Below, piece by piece: positions 27,434 through 36,707 of a stretch of DNA of 46,731 nt; position 1 is the first letter of the stretch; each line of letters opens with the position of its first letter. The notes beneath the pieces were generated by a model. The model worked only from the letters and a program-made list of their open reading frames with translations. It did no database searches and was not told the origin of the DNA. The position numbers and the translations under genes were made by a program. The DNA is from Planctomyces sp. (lineage in GTDB: Bacteria > Planctomycetota > Planctomycetia > Planctomycetales > Planctomycetaceae), in NCBI GenBank assembly GCA_005778225.1, contig SXPC01000160.1, forward strand, positions 1 through 46,731, given 5' to 3'.

Positions 27434-28815
27434 GTCTCGCGATCTCCTCGCCCGATTCTCTCACCTTGCCAGTCGAACGAGGACGTTCGCAGGCAACGTC
27501 GACCGCGTTTACCTGGAAGAGCGCGATCACCGCGATCCTGCTCTTCTCCGTCTTCTACATTGCTGAGCACGAGTTCGCTGTTTCGATTACCATTCAGTCT
27601 CTGGGGGCCGCGGACTTCGAGGATACGGAACTCGACGAAACAGTCTCGGAAGGAAGCCTGCTGCGGAAGATCGCGTTCCCGATCCTCGGCTTATGGGGAG
27701 TGATCTTACTGGCAACCCCAGTCAAGCCGCTGACGCGATGGGATACTGTGCTCCTCAATCCCGTCCTGTATTTCATGCTGGGATTGATCGGCTTGGCGGC
27801 GGCAAGCGTCCTGTGGGCCGATGTCGCAGGCTTTGCTATGAAGCGAGTCATGGTCGTCATGTTCGGGACGATGGCGGGGCTCGGGCTGGCACGTGGGCAT
27901 TCGATTCGACAACTGACCGACATCCTGATCGTTGTCATTCTGTCCTACATCCTGTTCGGGATCTTCGCAGAGATCAGCGTCGGCATGTTCCGCCCGTGGA
28001 TGTCAGAATACCGCTTCTCAGGCACGACTCACCCGAACAATCAGGCCGTCATGAACGGCATCCTGATTCTGGCCTGTCTGTCACGCGTCATGACCGATCC
28101 CAAGGTCAACTACTGGCTGATCCTGATCGCCGTTTTCACGTTTGGCATCATGATCCTGACGAAATCGCGAACCGTGCTCTTCGGTTGTCTGATCGCGATG
28201 GCCGTCCTGATGGCCTTGCGAACGCCGTGGCAAGTAATCTTCGGATCGGGCTTTCTGGCAGCGACCGCGCTGACCGGCTTTCTCTGTTTCGTCGCCCTGG
28301 CCGGGATGGATATCGCCGACGACGTCTTCGAGATCTTCACTCTCGGTCGCTCGGACGAAACCTCGACTTTGACCGGTCGAATTCCCCTCTGGGAAGAACT
28401 CTTCAAAGACATCAACCAGCGACCAGTCCTCGGCCACGGCTATGGTTCCTTCTGGACACCGGAACGAACACTGCGAATCTCTTTGAATCAGGGTTGGCAG
28501 ATTCCCCATGCTCACTCGGGCTATGTCGAGACTCTGCTCAACCTGGGCTACTTCGGACTGTTGATGCTGCTCGGGACCATGTTCACGGCGGTGGCGTTGT
28601 CGTTGTACCTGAGTCTCGCCCGTGGGCAACTCGGGGATCTGTTTGGATTGGGAGTCTTTATTTACAGCCTGGTCTTTTCACTCACGGATACGGCGTTCGC
28701 TGCCCCCACACTGCCTGCACTCGTCTTGATCACCTTGCTGTGGTCGTTGGTCTTTACGTTCTCAAATTCTGCTGACTCTCGCTCCACGACTCAACCCGAG
28801 GCGATCACTGCATGA
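27430..28815 (+). CDS. Wzy-type polymerase / O-antigen ligase family membrane protein
   Basis: 461 residues, roughly ten to twelve transmembrane segments. The large periplasmic loop has the family hallmarks TGRIPLWEELFKDI, GHGYGSFWTPER and IPHAHSGYVETLLNLGYFG (about 358-376), the last matching the Wzy_C/WaaL His-containing motif. It would polymerise flipped repeat units, with the Wzz-like protein as length regulator. The start ATG at 27430 overlaps the flippase stop by 4 bases and has GAGGTGG upstream; the frame is open to 27235 but that is the flippase gene read out of frame. The stop overlaps the next gene. Confidence 0.88.
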   Translation: MSLAISSPDSLTLPVERGRSQATSTAFTWKSAITAILLFSVFYIAEHEFAVSITIQSLGAADFEDTELDETVSEGSLLRKIAFPILGLWGVILLATPVKPLTRWDTVLLNPVLYFMLGLIGLAAASVLWADVAGFAMKRVMVVMFGTMAGLGLARGHSIRQLTDILIVVILSYILFGIFAEISVGMFRPWMSEYRFSGTTHPNNQAVMNGILILACLSRVMTDPKVNYWLILIAVFTFGIMILTKSRTVLFGCLIAMAVLMALRTPWQVIFGSGFLAATALTGFLCFVALAGMDIADDVFEIFTLGRSDETSTLTGRIPLWEELFKDINQRPVLGHGYGSFWTPERTLRISLNQGWQIPHAHSGYVETLLNLGYFGLLMLLGTMFTAVALSLYLSLARGQLGDLFGLGVFIYSLVFSLTDTAFAAPTLPALVLITLLWSLVFTFSNSADSRSTTQPEAITA

Positions 28816-29894
28816 AGCCGACGTCGTTTGATTTTCTCACCACGCCCGCTGGCAAGCTGTCTGATGATACCTATGCCCACTGGCTGGGATTGCATCAGAC
28901 GGTCGAGGCGTATCGCAGTCCGTTCTTTCATCCGGAATTCACACGGATGATGTCCGAGATCCTGGCCAATGTGGAAGTCACGATCATTCGCAGTGAAGGT
29001 CGCAATGTTGGCTATTTTCCTTATGTCCGATCGAATGCGAACGTCGCTCAGCCGGTCGGTCTCAACTTCACTGACTATCAAGGCATGATTCTCGAAGACG
29101 GCGTGTCTATCGACCCCATGCAGGTCATCAAAGCCGCCCGGCTTTCCGCCTGGAACTTCGACCATCTTCACAACGTCGATACCAAAACGTCTCCTTATGC
29201 CCTCTCGCATGCACCAAGCCACTACCTTGACCTGACCGGCGGTTATGACAATTACGTCGCCGCTCGCAACGCAGCTGGAACAAAGATCTTCACCCAGATC
29301 CGCCAGAATCAACGCAAGCTCGAAAAGAACTGCGGCCAGATCGAACTCATCACGAAGACCGTCAAACAGGAAGACATTGACTGGCTTGCGACGATGAAGT
29401 CCAGCCAACTGAAGTTCATGAAGGTCTTCGACTACTTCGAGAATTCCTGGACGATGGCATTCCTAAGCACACTCACGCGTCGAAACACCAATGGCTTTGA
29501 AGGGCTCCTCTCGAAGATGCTGGTCAATGGTCAACTGGTCGCGATTCACCTCGGGATTCATTCAGGTAAAACCGCCCATTCGCTCATCCCGGTCTATGCC
29601 CCGGACTACTCGAAGTACTCGCCTGGCATCATCTTGTTTGGCATGGTCGCCGAGCAGAACGCAAAGCTGGGGATTCAACGATTCGAACTGGGGCTGGGAC
29701 GCGAAGAATTCAAGCTTTCACTGGCCAGTAACGCCCAACCACTTTACACAGGAACCGTCGATCGACGCACGTTCAACCGTTTGGTCAAGCAGTCCTGGAC
29801 CTTGGGGAAGGAAGTTGTTCGTCAGTCGTCCATCGGTCCAACCGCTCAGAAACTCGTTCGTCGGATTAAATCCCTGACAACACCGACCGGTTAG
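28812..29894 (+). CDS. GNAT-fold acyltransferase, CelD/BcsL-like (FemAB-related)
   Basis: 360 residues of the acetyltransferase family found in cellulose and exopolysaccharide loci. Features: SPFFHPEFTRMMSEI near the N-terminus, then the long basic helix IFTQIRQNQRKLEKNCGQIE. The C-terminal GNAT half contains MLVNGQLVAIHLGIHSGKTA, LIPVYAPDYSKYSPGIILF and FELGLGREEFKLSLAS. It probably adds an acyl or amino-acyl group to the polysaccharide or its precursor; the donor is unknown. ATGA overlap with the polymerase gene. Confidence 0.85.
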   Translation: MKPTSFDFLTTPAGKLSDDTYAHWLGLHQTVEAYRSPFFHPEFTRMMSEILANVEVTIIRSEGRNVGYFPYVRSNANVAQPVGLNFTDYQGMILEDGVSIDPMQVIKAARLSAWNFDHLHNVDTKTSPYALSHAPSHYLDLTGGYDNYVAARNAAGTKIFTQIRQNQRKLEKNCGQIELITKTVKQEDIDWLATMKSSQLKFMKVFDYFENSWTMAFLSTLTRRNTNGFEGLLSKMLVNGQLVAIHLGIHSGKTAHSLIPVYAPDYSKYSPGIILFGMVAEQNAKLGIQRFELGLGREEFKLSLASNAQPLYTGTVDRRTFNRLVKQSWTLGKEVVRQSSIGPTAQKLVRRIKSLTTPTG

Positions 29895-30184
29895 CACGTT
29901 TCCTTGGGCAGCCAGCAATGCGTCCCCGCCTGTCCCCGAAACGTGTAGTAGATATGAAAATCCCCCCCGGGCGATCGTACAGACATTGCGCGACGGCTTG
30001 TGAAGGATATCACGATTCTGTCGATGGAAACGGTTTCAACCAATTCGTTGTCGAATCGCCACTGCCAAACTCAACGAACAATACCAGAATTCAAATACCG
30101 GTATCGTTCTTCGTTCTAAAGTTAAGGAAATGCTCACGCGGGACCGTGGTGAGCAGCCTTCGTTGTCCACGAAAGCAAACCACG

Positions 30185-31300
30185 ATGATGAGTCAAGCTC
30201 CAAAGCAGATTCGCGAATTGATGACCGAATGGCTAACCGCCGTCGCTGTCCAGAGCGAGCCCACGACCAAAGACAAACTCAAAGACAATCTTCAGTTCTC
30301 ATTGATGAATGCCTTAGGTACGGCAGCCAGCATGTTCGGAAGCCTGCAGGATGACACCTTCAGCATCTTGATGTATCACAGGCTGGCTCCCGACAATCGA
30401 GGAGCAACCTCACCATCGATCAACGTCACACCAGCCCAGTTTCAAACACAACTTGAAGGACTGCTCAAGGCAGGATTTCACTTCTGGCCGCTGACAAAAG
30501 CGATCGAACACCGTCGTCGTTACGATTCCATTCCTGATAAGACACTGGTCATCACTTTCGACGATGCCTTCGAATGCGTTTACACCTACGGCGTGCCGAT
30601 CATGCGAAAGCTCGGCATCCCCGCCACGATTTTTGTCAACACGGCATTCATCGGCCAGGACATGGCGATGCCGTTTGATCATTACGGTATGAAGAACATC
30701 GACAAAGTACCGTCTCACTGGTATCAGCCGATGTCTGATCGTCAAGTACGACAGTTGATTGAAGACCCGTTGTTCGAAATCGGAGCTCACACGCATACGC
30801 ACCGTGACTTCCGCAATCGAAACAGCGCGTTCCAGAAAGACATGATCCTCAACCTGCGAGAGATGAAAAATCGCTTTGGGATTGAGAATCCGACGTTTGC
30901 CTTCCCGTATGGCATTCCCGAACTCGGGTTTGTGACCTGGGAGATGATCGACATCGTCAAGGACTTCGGCATCACCTGCGCCCTCACAACGTCACCTCGC
31001 GTGATCCACTCCGATTCCAGTCCGTTCGGCTGGGGACGTTTCCATGTTTTCCCATGGGACAATGCCCGCACGATCCGTGCTCGCGTCCAGGGCTGGTATG
31101 AGTGGCTCCCCTATCTGAAGAACATCCGCAATCGCTCGGAAAACTTCATGGGAATTCCCAACACCAGCCCGCTATGCCAGCAGCACCTCAGTCAATTCGA
31201 GAACGACGAGCGTATCGATCTAGTTCTCAACTGGCTGGATGAGCGGAAGCTCAAACACGTCTCTCACTGTGTTCAGCAAGCCCACGAGGTAGAAGTCTAA
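30185..31300 (+). CDS. Polysaccharide deacetylase (NodB homology, CE4)
   Basis: 371 residues. NodB domain motifs: ILMYHRL (61-67), VITFDDAFE (122-130) with the Asp pair for catalysis and metal, and GAHTHTHRD (200-208) holding the His-x3-His zinc pair; FAFPYGIPE follows. It would remove N- or O-acetyl groups from the polymer. No signal peptide is seen, so it may act in the cytoplasm or on the lipid-linked unit. Tandem ATGs at 30185 and 30188 begin the protein; the frame is open from 29918, but the upstream part has no homology or ribosome site. The 290-base gap before it has no gene. Confidence 0.87.
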   Translation: MMSQAPKQIRELMTEWLTAVAVQSEPTTKDKLKDNLQFSLMNALGTAASMFGSLQDDTFSILMYHRLAPDNRGATSPSINVTPAQFQTQLEGLLKAGFHFWPLTKAIEHRRRYDSIPDKTLVITFDDAFECVYTYGVPIMRKLGIPATIFVNTAFIGQDMAMPFDHYGMKNIDKVPSHWYQPMSDRQVRQLIEDPLFEIGAHTHTHRDFRNRNSAFQKDMILNLREMKNRFGIENPTFAFPYGIPELGFVTWEMIDIVKDFGITCALTTSPRVIHSDSSPFGWGRFHVFPWDNARTIRARVQGWYEWLPYLKNIRNRSENFMGIPNTSPLCQQHLSQFENDERIDLVLNWLDERKLKHVSHCVQQAHEVEV

Positions 31301-32319
31301 TGAGTTCCCAAGTGACCGCACCTGCGTCATCGATTCCCAGGATCAGCGTGATCGTGCCATCGTACAACCGGGCCGATCAACTCAAAGAAGCCATCGAGAC
31401 CCTCGTCAATCTCGAGACACATGGCGCGTTCACCTACGAAGTCGTCGTGATCGACAACAACTCGCCAGACCACACTCGTCAGGTCGTCGAAGCGGCGATC
31501 GAGACCTCTCCCGTCACGCTGCGATACCTGTTTAACCCGATCAAAGGCGACGGCCCAACTCGCAACACAGGTCTACGAAACTCCGACTCCCACTTCTACG
31601 CCTTCTTCGACGACGACCAGTTCGCACCCTCTCACTGGCTGTACGAACTTTATCAGGGGCACCTCCAGTCAAAAGCCGATATCGTCGGCGGCCCGGTCTT
31701 CCTTGCGATTCCCGATGAAGAGCGAGCCAGACTGGGACGCATCTGCCGTGGCATTCTCCGTGAACAGGATTATTACAAGAAGCTGCAGCCCTATTCCGGC
31801 AGCGAACTCCCTGGCACCTGCAACATGATCGTCACCCGTCAGGTCTTCGAGAAGATCGGCCACTTCAGCGAAACCATGATCACCGGCGGCTCCGACTTCG
31901 ATTTCGTCAACCGTGCCCGCGATGCCGGTTTCCAGCTCTGGTACAATCCCAAAGCCGAGATTCGTCACCGTGTCGAAAAACACCGACTCACTCGAGAATA
32001 CATGCGTTGGGAAGGGATCTCCAGCGGTGCTGCTCACCTAGCGGCAACCGATTACAAACGCGGCGGACTGACGCGTCTGGCTGCGATGGGCATTGCACGC
32101 ACAGGCCAGGCTCTCCTGGTCAACATCCCGATGTGCCTGTACTACAAGATCACAAATCAACCCGGCGAGTCCCTCGGTTACCGAGCCATGGTCTGGCGCT
32201 GGGAAGGCTACCTCCGCAAATCGGCAGCCATCGTCATGCCCGGACTCTTCGCCCAGCCCCGCTTCCACGAATACCTCGACTTCCGCACCGGCCGAAAAAT
32301 CGCCCAGGGTGGAACGTAA
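31300..32319 (+). CDS. Glycosyltransferase family 2 (GT-A fold)
   Basis: 339 residues. Typical GT2 start ISVIVPSYNRADQLKEAIET, VVVIDNNSPDHT for nucleotide binding, GPTRNTGLRNS, and the metal-binding FFDDDQFAP (102-110). The acceptor region GTCNMIVTRQVFEKIGHFSE and GGSDFDFVNRARDAG, with its catalytic Asp, follows. A hydrophobic stretch near 270-285 may associate with the membrane. The ATG overlaps the deacetylase stop (TAATG), with GAGGT upstream. Confidence 0.9.
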   Translation: MSSQVTAPASSIPRISVIVPSYNRADQLKEAIETLVNLETHGAFTYEVVVIDNNSPDHTRQVVEAAIETSPVTLRYLFNPIKGDGPTRNTGLRNSDSHFYAFFDDDQFAPSHWLYELYQGHLQSKADIVGGPVFLAIPDEERARLGRICRGILREQDYYKKLQPYSGSELPGTCNMIVTRQVFEKIGHFSETMITGGSDFDFVNRARDAGFQLWYNPKAEIRHRVEKHRLTREYMRWEGISSGAAHLAATDYKRGGLTRLAAMGIARTGQALLVNIPMCLYYKITNQPGESLGYRAMVWRWEGYLRKSAAIVMPGLFAQPRFHEYLDFRTGRKIAQGGT

Positions 32320-32340
32320 TACTTTTCTCTTCATTCAATT

Positions 32341-32371
32341 CCTAAGCCCCAAGCCCTAGGCCCCAAGCCCC
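32341..32371. repeat. Tandem 14-bp repeat abutting the next start codon
   Basis: CCTAAGCCCCAAGC (32341-32354) is followed by CCTAGGCCCCAAGC (32355-32368) and CCC. The next gene's ATG begins at 32372, so the repeat occupies the ribosome-site position. Confidence 0.7.
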
Positions 32372-33592
32372 ATGTTTATTCTCCAGGTCTTCAACGAGTA
32401 TCGCAGCCGGTTCAATGGTGAAGAGGCTGTCGTCAAGCAGATTGATGCCCTGCTCCGCAAGCATGGTCACGAGACCTACCTGTGGACACGCAGCAGTCAG
32501 GACATCGAGAACAGCTTGACAGGGAAGATGAAAGCCTTCTTCTCGGGCATCTACGATCAGGCCAGCCATGACGAAATGCTCAAGATGATTGACATCCACC
32601 AGCCGGATGTCCTTCACGTTCACAACGTCTACCCGCTCTTCTCGCCGTCGATCCTCGTCGCCGCGAAAAAGCGAAACATTCCCGTCGTCATGAGTCTCCA
32701 CAACCAGAACCTGACCTGCCCCAAGTCGGATCACTTGTATAAAGGCAAAGTCTGTGAACGCTGCTTCGGCGGCAAAGAATACAACTGCGTTCTGCGCAAC
32801 TGCCGCGAGAATATCATCGAAAGCATCGGCTACGCGGCCCGCAGCAGCCTCGCTTATCAACAAGGCTGGTTCCGCAACAACGTCACCCTGTTCCTCGCGA
32901 TGACCAACTTCGCCCAGAAACGCCTCGCCAAAGCAGGCTACCCGGACGATCGAATCGTTGTCCTGCCAAACATGGTCGACATCCCGGAATCATCCTGCGA
33001 TCCATCTCAAGGCGATTACATTGCCTTCGCCGGTCGTCTGAGCACCGAGAAGGGTATCGAAACTCTTCTTGCTGCTGCCAAGTCCGTTCCAGAGGCTCAA
33101 ATCCATCTGGCTGGTAACGGCCCGATCGAAGAGCAACTTAAAGCGATCGCCCCGCCCAACATTGTCTTCCGCGGACGCCTCGACCGCCAACAGATGCTCG
33201 CCTTCTATCGAAACGCCAGAGCACTCGTCCTCCCCAGCATCTGTTTCGAAATGTGTCCACTCGTCATCTTGGAAGCCATGGCCATGGGCCTGCCTGTCAT
33301 CGCCTCTCAAACCGGTGGCCTGGGAGAACTTGTCGATGACGGCGAAACTGGCTTCCTCTTCGAACGCGGCAACTCAGGCGAACTCGCTCACCGTCTGCGA
33401 CAACTCTGGAACGGCCCCGCTCTCTGCAACCGCATGGGACAGAAAGGCCGCATCAAAGCCATCCGCGAATACTCCGAGACCGTCTTCACCGACCGCCTCT
33501 TCAGCTACTACGAACAAGCCCGCACCCTCGTCGGCCTCCCCGCCAAACCAGCGGAAGTCAACGAAAACGACCTCGTCACACTCCAGTCTTAA
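32372..33592 (+). CDS. Glycosyltransferase family 4 with cysteine cluster
   Basis: 406 residues. The N-terminal half has FNEYRSRFNGEEAVVKQIDA and LHVHNVYPLFSPSIL. A Cys-rich insertion (C116, C128, C131, C139, C144), seen in one branch of GT4 enzymes, may bind metal. The C-terminal half has AFAGRLSTEKGIETLL, LAGNGPIEEQL and the EX7E motif E293-E301 in FEMCPLVILEAMAMGLPVIA. It would transfer a sugar to the growing unit. The start ATG lies against the 14-bp tandem repeat and has no Shine-Dalgarno sequence. Confidence 0.9.
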   Translation: MFILQVFNEYRSRFNGEEAVVKQIDALLRKHGHETYLWTRSSQDIENSLTGKMKAFFSGIYDQASHDEMLKMIDIHQPDVLHVHNVYPLFSPSILVAAKKRNIPVVMSLHNQNLTCPKSDHLYKGKVCERCFGGKEYNCVLRNCRENIIESIGYAARSSLAYQQGWFRNNVTLFLAMTNFAQKRLAKAGYPDDRIVVLPNMVDIPESSCDPSQGDYIAFAGRLSTEKGIETLLAAAKSVPEAQIHLAGNGPIEEQLKAIAPPNIVFRGRLDRQQMLAFYRNARALVLPSICFEMCPLVILEAMAMGLPVIASQTGGLGELVDDGETGFLFERGNSGELAHRLRQLWNGPALCNRMGQKGRIKAIREYSETVFTDRLFSYYEQARTLVGLPAKPAEVNENDLVTLQS

Positions 33593-33624
33593 GGCGAGCG
33601 GGGGACGTAAGTCCCCTGTCCCTT
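33593..33624. repeat. GGCGAGCG hairpin repeat, copy 1
   Basis: Begins at the base after the GT4 stop. GGCGAGCG, then GGGGAC-GTAA-GTCCCC (33601-33616), then TGTCCCTT. It is the first of three copies with the same prefix, 6-4-6 hairpin and TGTC tail; it could end transcription. Confidence 0.8.
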
Positions 33625-33929
33625 GCGCTCCTGCCGCCAGCATCTCTCCGAATACGCAATACGCGTCAATGAACGCTGCGCAAAACCACGTAACAACAAC
33701 AGCCCCCTCACCCCGTTCACGTTGCCGTTTCACCACCAACCCCACCACGCCAAACAACACACCCGACCCGACGTTTGCCAAATGCAACCGTTGAAAAGTC
33801 TCCACTTGTTCCCCGCCCGACTCCCATCAGCGAGCTAAGTTTAAGAAACATTTTCTTCCTCACACCGCTGGGTCTGACAGCCGGCTGGTTTCCTCCCAAC
33901 CACTTGCCTTTGTATCTCGAAAGACACTC
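33625..33929. other. Intergenic region before the epimerase gene
   Basis: About 305 bases. Degenerate AATACGC repeats occur near 33652 (CCGAATACGCAATACGCG). The rest is C-rich without a convincing frame or promoter. Confidence 0.35.
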
Positions 33930-35006
33930 ATGAGCATTGCGATCATCACGGGCTCTGCTGGCCTCATCGGCTCGGAAGCCGTCCGACACTTTATCAGCCA
34001 GGGCATGGATGTCATCGGCGTCGATAATGACATGCGTGCCCGCTTCTTCGGACAGGAAGCCTCGACGAAGTGGATGCAACAAGAGCTGCTGGAAACTTAC
34101 AGCCGCCACTATCGCCACTATGACGTCGATATTCGCAATCAACACGCCGTCGAAGAACTCTTCCAGAAATACGGCGATCAGGTCTCTCTGATCATTCACA
34201 CTGCCGCCCAACCCTCTCACGACTGGGCCGCCCGCGAGCCACACACCGACTTCAGCGTCAACGCCGTCGGCACCCTCAACCTCCTCGAAGCCACCCGCCA
34301 ATACTGCCCCGAAGCGGTCTTCATCTTCACTTCGACCAACAAGGTCTACGGCGATACACCAAACCGCCTCCCACTGATCGAACTTGAGAACCGCTGGGAA
34401 ATCGCTCCCGGCCACCAGTTCGAAATCGGTATCGACGAGTCAATGTCGATCGACCAGACGAAGCACTCCCTGTTCGGAGCGTCGAAGGTTGCAGCCGACG
34501 TTATGGTTCAGGAATACGGCCGATACTTCGATATGAAGACCGCCTGCTTCCGCGGTGGCTGCCTGACTGGCCCAAATCACTCCGGTACCCAGCTCCACGG
34601 CTTCCTCGCCTATCTGATGAAGTGCACCGTCACCGGCATCCCGTACAGCATCTTCGGCTACAAAGGCAAGCAGGTCCGCGACAACATTCACTCAGCAGAC
34701 CTCATCGCCGCCTTCGACGCCTTCTTCCGCAAACCACGCTGCGGCGAAGTCTACAACATCGGCGGCAGCCGTTTCTCAAACTGCTCCATGCTCGAAGCCA
34801 TCGAGATCTGCGAAAGCATCTCCGGCAACAAGCTCGACTGGACTTACAAAGAAACCAACCGTATCGGCGATCACATCTGGTGGGTCAGCGACGTGAGCAA
34901 GTTCAAGTCGCATTACCCAGAGTGGGATCTCCGCTACGACGTCCGCAAAATCCTCGAAGAAATTCATGCTGCCAGCGTCGAACGCTGGACGGAGATTGCT
35001 CAATGA
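33930..35006 (+). CDS. NAD-dependent SDR sugar epimerase, CDP-paratose/tyvelose 2-epimerase-like, with Phe at the Tyr site
   Basis: 358-residue extended short-chain dehydrogenase. The Rossmann start [14 protein letters not shown] (GxxGxxG at 8-14), [24 protein letters not shown], the C-terminal [14 protein letters not shown] and [12 protein letters not shown] all resemble CDP-tyvelose 2-epimerase (RfbE-like). It would interconvert a nucleotide sugar used by the cluster; the substrate is not certain. The YxxxK motif reads FGASK (F182, K186), so the catalytic Tyr position is Phe. The stop overlaps the next start (ATGA). Confidence 0.85.
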   Translation: MSIAIITGSAGLIGSEAVRHFISQGMDVIGVDNDMRARFFGQEASTKWMQQELLETYSRHYRHYDVDIRNQHAVEELFQKYGDQVSLIIHTAAQPSHDWAAREPHTDFSVNAVGTLNLLEATRQYCPEAVFIFTSTNKVYGDTPNRLPLIELENRWEIAPGHQFEIGIDESMSIDQTKHSLFGASKVAADVMVQEYGRYFDMKTACFRGGCLTGPNHSGTQLHGFLAYLMKCTVTGIPYSIFGYKGKQVRDNIHSADLIAAFDAFFRKPRCGEVYNIGGSRFSNCSMLEAIEICESISGNKLDWTYKETNRIGDHIWWVSDVSKFKSHYPEWDLRYDVRKILEEIHAASVERWTEIAQ

Positions 35007-35809
35007 TCAACAACGGTCGTAAAAACATTCTCGGTATTCAGATCGACGCCGTCGACTACGAAGGCGCCGTCGAAGCCGTCACCAGCGCGGCGAAAAACAA
35101 ACAACCGTTTGCCATCTCGGCATTGGCAGTCCACGGCGTCATGACCGGCGTTCTCGATCGAGTTCACCGCTATCGACTCAATGACCTCGAGATGGTCGTG
35201 CCCGACGGACAACCAGTCCGCTGGGCGCTCAACCTTCTTCATGGCGCCAAACTCCCAGACCGCGTCTACGGCCCGACACTGACCCTCAAAGTCTGTGAAC
35301 GTGCCGCCAAGGAAGGTCTCCCGATCTTCCTGTTCGGCGGAACTCAGGATCTCCTGAACCTGCTGAAGACTCGTCTGGAAGAGAAGTTTCCCGGCATTCT
35401 GATCGCTGGCATGAAGGCATCAAAGTTCCGTCGTCTCAACGAACAGGAACGCGATGAACTCGTCGAAGAGATCAAGGCCACCGGAGCCGCGATCACTTTG
35501 TGCGGAATCGGCTGTCCTCGACAGGAAGTCTGGGCCTTCGAATTTCGTAAACGACTCTCCATGCCCGTCCTGGCAGTCGGAGCCGCGTTTAACTTCCATG
35601 CCGGCCTGCTTCCACAGGCTCCGCCACTCATGCAGGACTACGGCTTCGAATGGCTGTTCCGCTTAGTGCAGGAACCGAAACGTCTCTGGCGCCGCTACCT
35701 GTATCTCAACCCGCTGTACGCCTCCCTGTTCGCAGCTCAGTACCTGCACGTCTGGCGCCCGAACCTCAAAGATGCCGACCAGCCAACAGGAGAAATCCTC
35801 TACGGCTAA
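35003..35809 (+). CDS. WecG/TagA/CpsF-family glycosyltransferase (GT26)
   Basis: 268 residues, the normal GT26 length. Motifs: [18 protein letters not shown] at the N-terminus, [15 protein letters not shown] with the conserved Asp69, [27 protein letters not shown] (166-182), and [15 protein letters not shown] followed by [14 protein letters not shown]. The family adds ManNAcA- or ManNAc-type sugars to lipid-linked acceptors. ATG 35003 overlaps the epimerase stop, with GGAGA upstream; the open frame back to 34622 is a shadow of the epimerase gene. Confidence 0.92.
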   Translation: MINNGRKNILGIQIDAVDYEGAVEAVTSAAKNKQPFAISALAVHGVMTGVLDRVHRYRLNDLEMVVPDGQPVRWALNLLHGAKLPDRVYGPTLTLKVCERAAKEGLPIFLFGGTQDLLNLLKTRLEEKFPGILIAGMKASKFRRLNEQERDELVEEIKATGAAITLCGIGCPRQEVWAFEFRKRLSMPVLAVGAAFNFHAGLLPQAPPLMQDYGFEWLFRLVQEPKRLWRRYLYLNPLYASLFAAQYLHVWRPNLKDADQPTGEILYG

Positions 35810-35845
35810 CAGGAATCCGACGTTTCGGCTTCCGGCAAATTCCGA

Positions 35846-35866
35846 ATTACGCATTACGAATTATGT
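35846..35866. repeat. Heptad tandem repeat ATTACGN x3 containing a start codon
   Basis: ATTACGC, ATTACGA and ATTATGT in series. The third unit carries the ATG (35863) of the next frame. Similar ACGCATTACGAATT strings are common intergenic repeats. Confidence 0.55.
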
Positions 35867-36645
35867 CCCCCATGCTTCAACAACATTGTGGCTCACTTCT
35901 GCGAACACTCTCCGGTGACCGGGCCTTCCTGCGTCGCCTTCCGCGCGACCTTGGTTCCACACAGGTTTACGTATCGCCCCGCACCGATATTCGGCTCCTG
36001 TACTGGAATCTGACACCCGCCGCCGGAGATTTGTTTACGGTTGCCCGACACTTTGTTCGCGAAGGAGACACTGTCTGGGATATCGGCGCCAACCTGGGAC
36101 TCTTCAGCTTCTCGGCGGCCGCGAAAGCAGGCTCCAAAGGACGAGTTCTTTCCATCGAACCCGATGCTCGTCACGTCGAATTGCTGCTGAAGTCTCGTAA
36201 GCGTCTGCCCAAGACATCCGCTCCCGTTGACATCCTCAGCTGTGCTGTCTCTCATCAGTCTGGCATCGCCACGCTCGCGATTTCATCCCGCGGTCACGCC
36301 CGCAATCACCTCGCCGAAGTCGCAGGCAACGATGCAGGCGAGACGGTCGAACGCAAGTCCGTTATCACTGTCACGCTCGACTGGCTCCTCGAACACCACC
36401 CTGCCCCGAACTTCATCAAGATCGACGTCGAAGGCGCTGAGATCCTCGCACTCCAAGGCTCCCCAAAACTCCTCTCGGAAGTCCGCCCCACGATCTACAT
36501 CGAAGTCGCCAACGAAAACCTCGACGAAGCCACCCGATTACTAACGTTCTACAACTACGACCTCTTCGACCCCCTCACCGACCCCACCGGCCGCCCTCAC
36601 CCCATCGACCGCTGCATCTTCAACACACTCGCCATCCCGCGGTAA
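35863..36645 (+). CDS. FkbM-family SAM-dependent methyltransferase
   Basis: 260 residues. SAM-binding motif I DTVWDIGANLGLFSFSAAA (69-87), acidic loop VLSIEPDARHVELL, VTLDWLLEHHPAPNFIKIDV and EGAEILALQGSPKLL define the family, which O-methylates sugars and other small molecules. As the last gene of the cluster it probably methylates a sugar hydroxyl. ATG 35863 lies inside a heptad repeat; ATG 35872 (MLQQHCG) is a real alternative. The open frame upstream to 35650 is a shadow of the GT26 gene. Confidence 0.87.
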   Translation: MSPMLQQHCGSLLRTLSGDRAFLRRLPRDLGSTQVYVSPRTDIRLLYWNLTPAAGDLFTVARHFVREGDTVWDIGANLGLFSFSAAAKAGSKGRVLSIEPDARHVELLLKSRKRLPKTSAPVDILSCAVSHQSGIATLAISSRGHARNHLAEVAGNDAGETVERKSVITVTLDWLLEHHPAPNFIKIDVEGAEILALQGSPKLLSEVRPTIYIEVANENLDEATRLLTFYNYDLFDPLTDPTGRPHPIDRCIFNTLAIPR

Positions 36646-36662
36646 ATACCCACTCTGTGTGC

Positions 36663-36695
36663 CACGGCTGTGCCAGCCGTGCCGACCTTTTATGA
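36663..36695 (+). terminator. Hairpin downstream of the polysaccharide cluster, from a GTGTGCCACGGCTGT repeat
   Basis: CACGGCTG-TGC-CAGCCGTG (36663-36681), a perfect 8-bp stem, is followed by CCGACCTTTT. It is 17 bases after the FkbM stop and opposite the convergent orphan's 3' end. The same GTGTGCCACGGCTGT core recurs at 41159. Confidence 0.55.
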
Positions 36696-36707
36696 GCCCG
36701 CTCTTAG

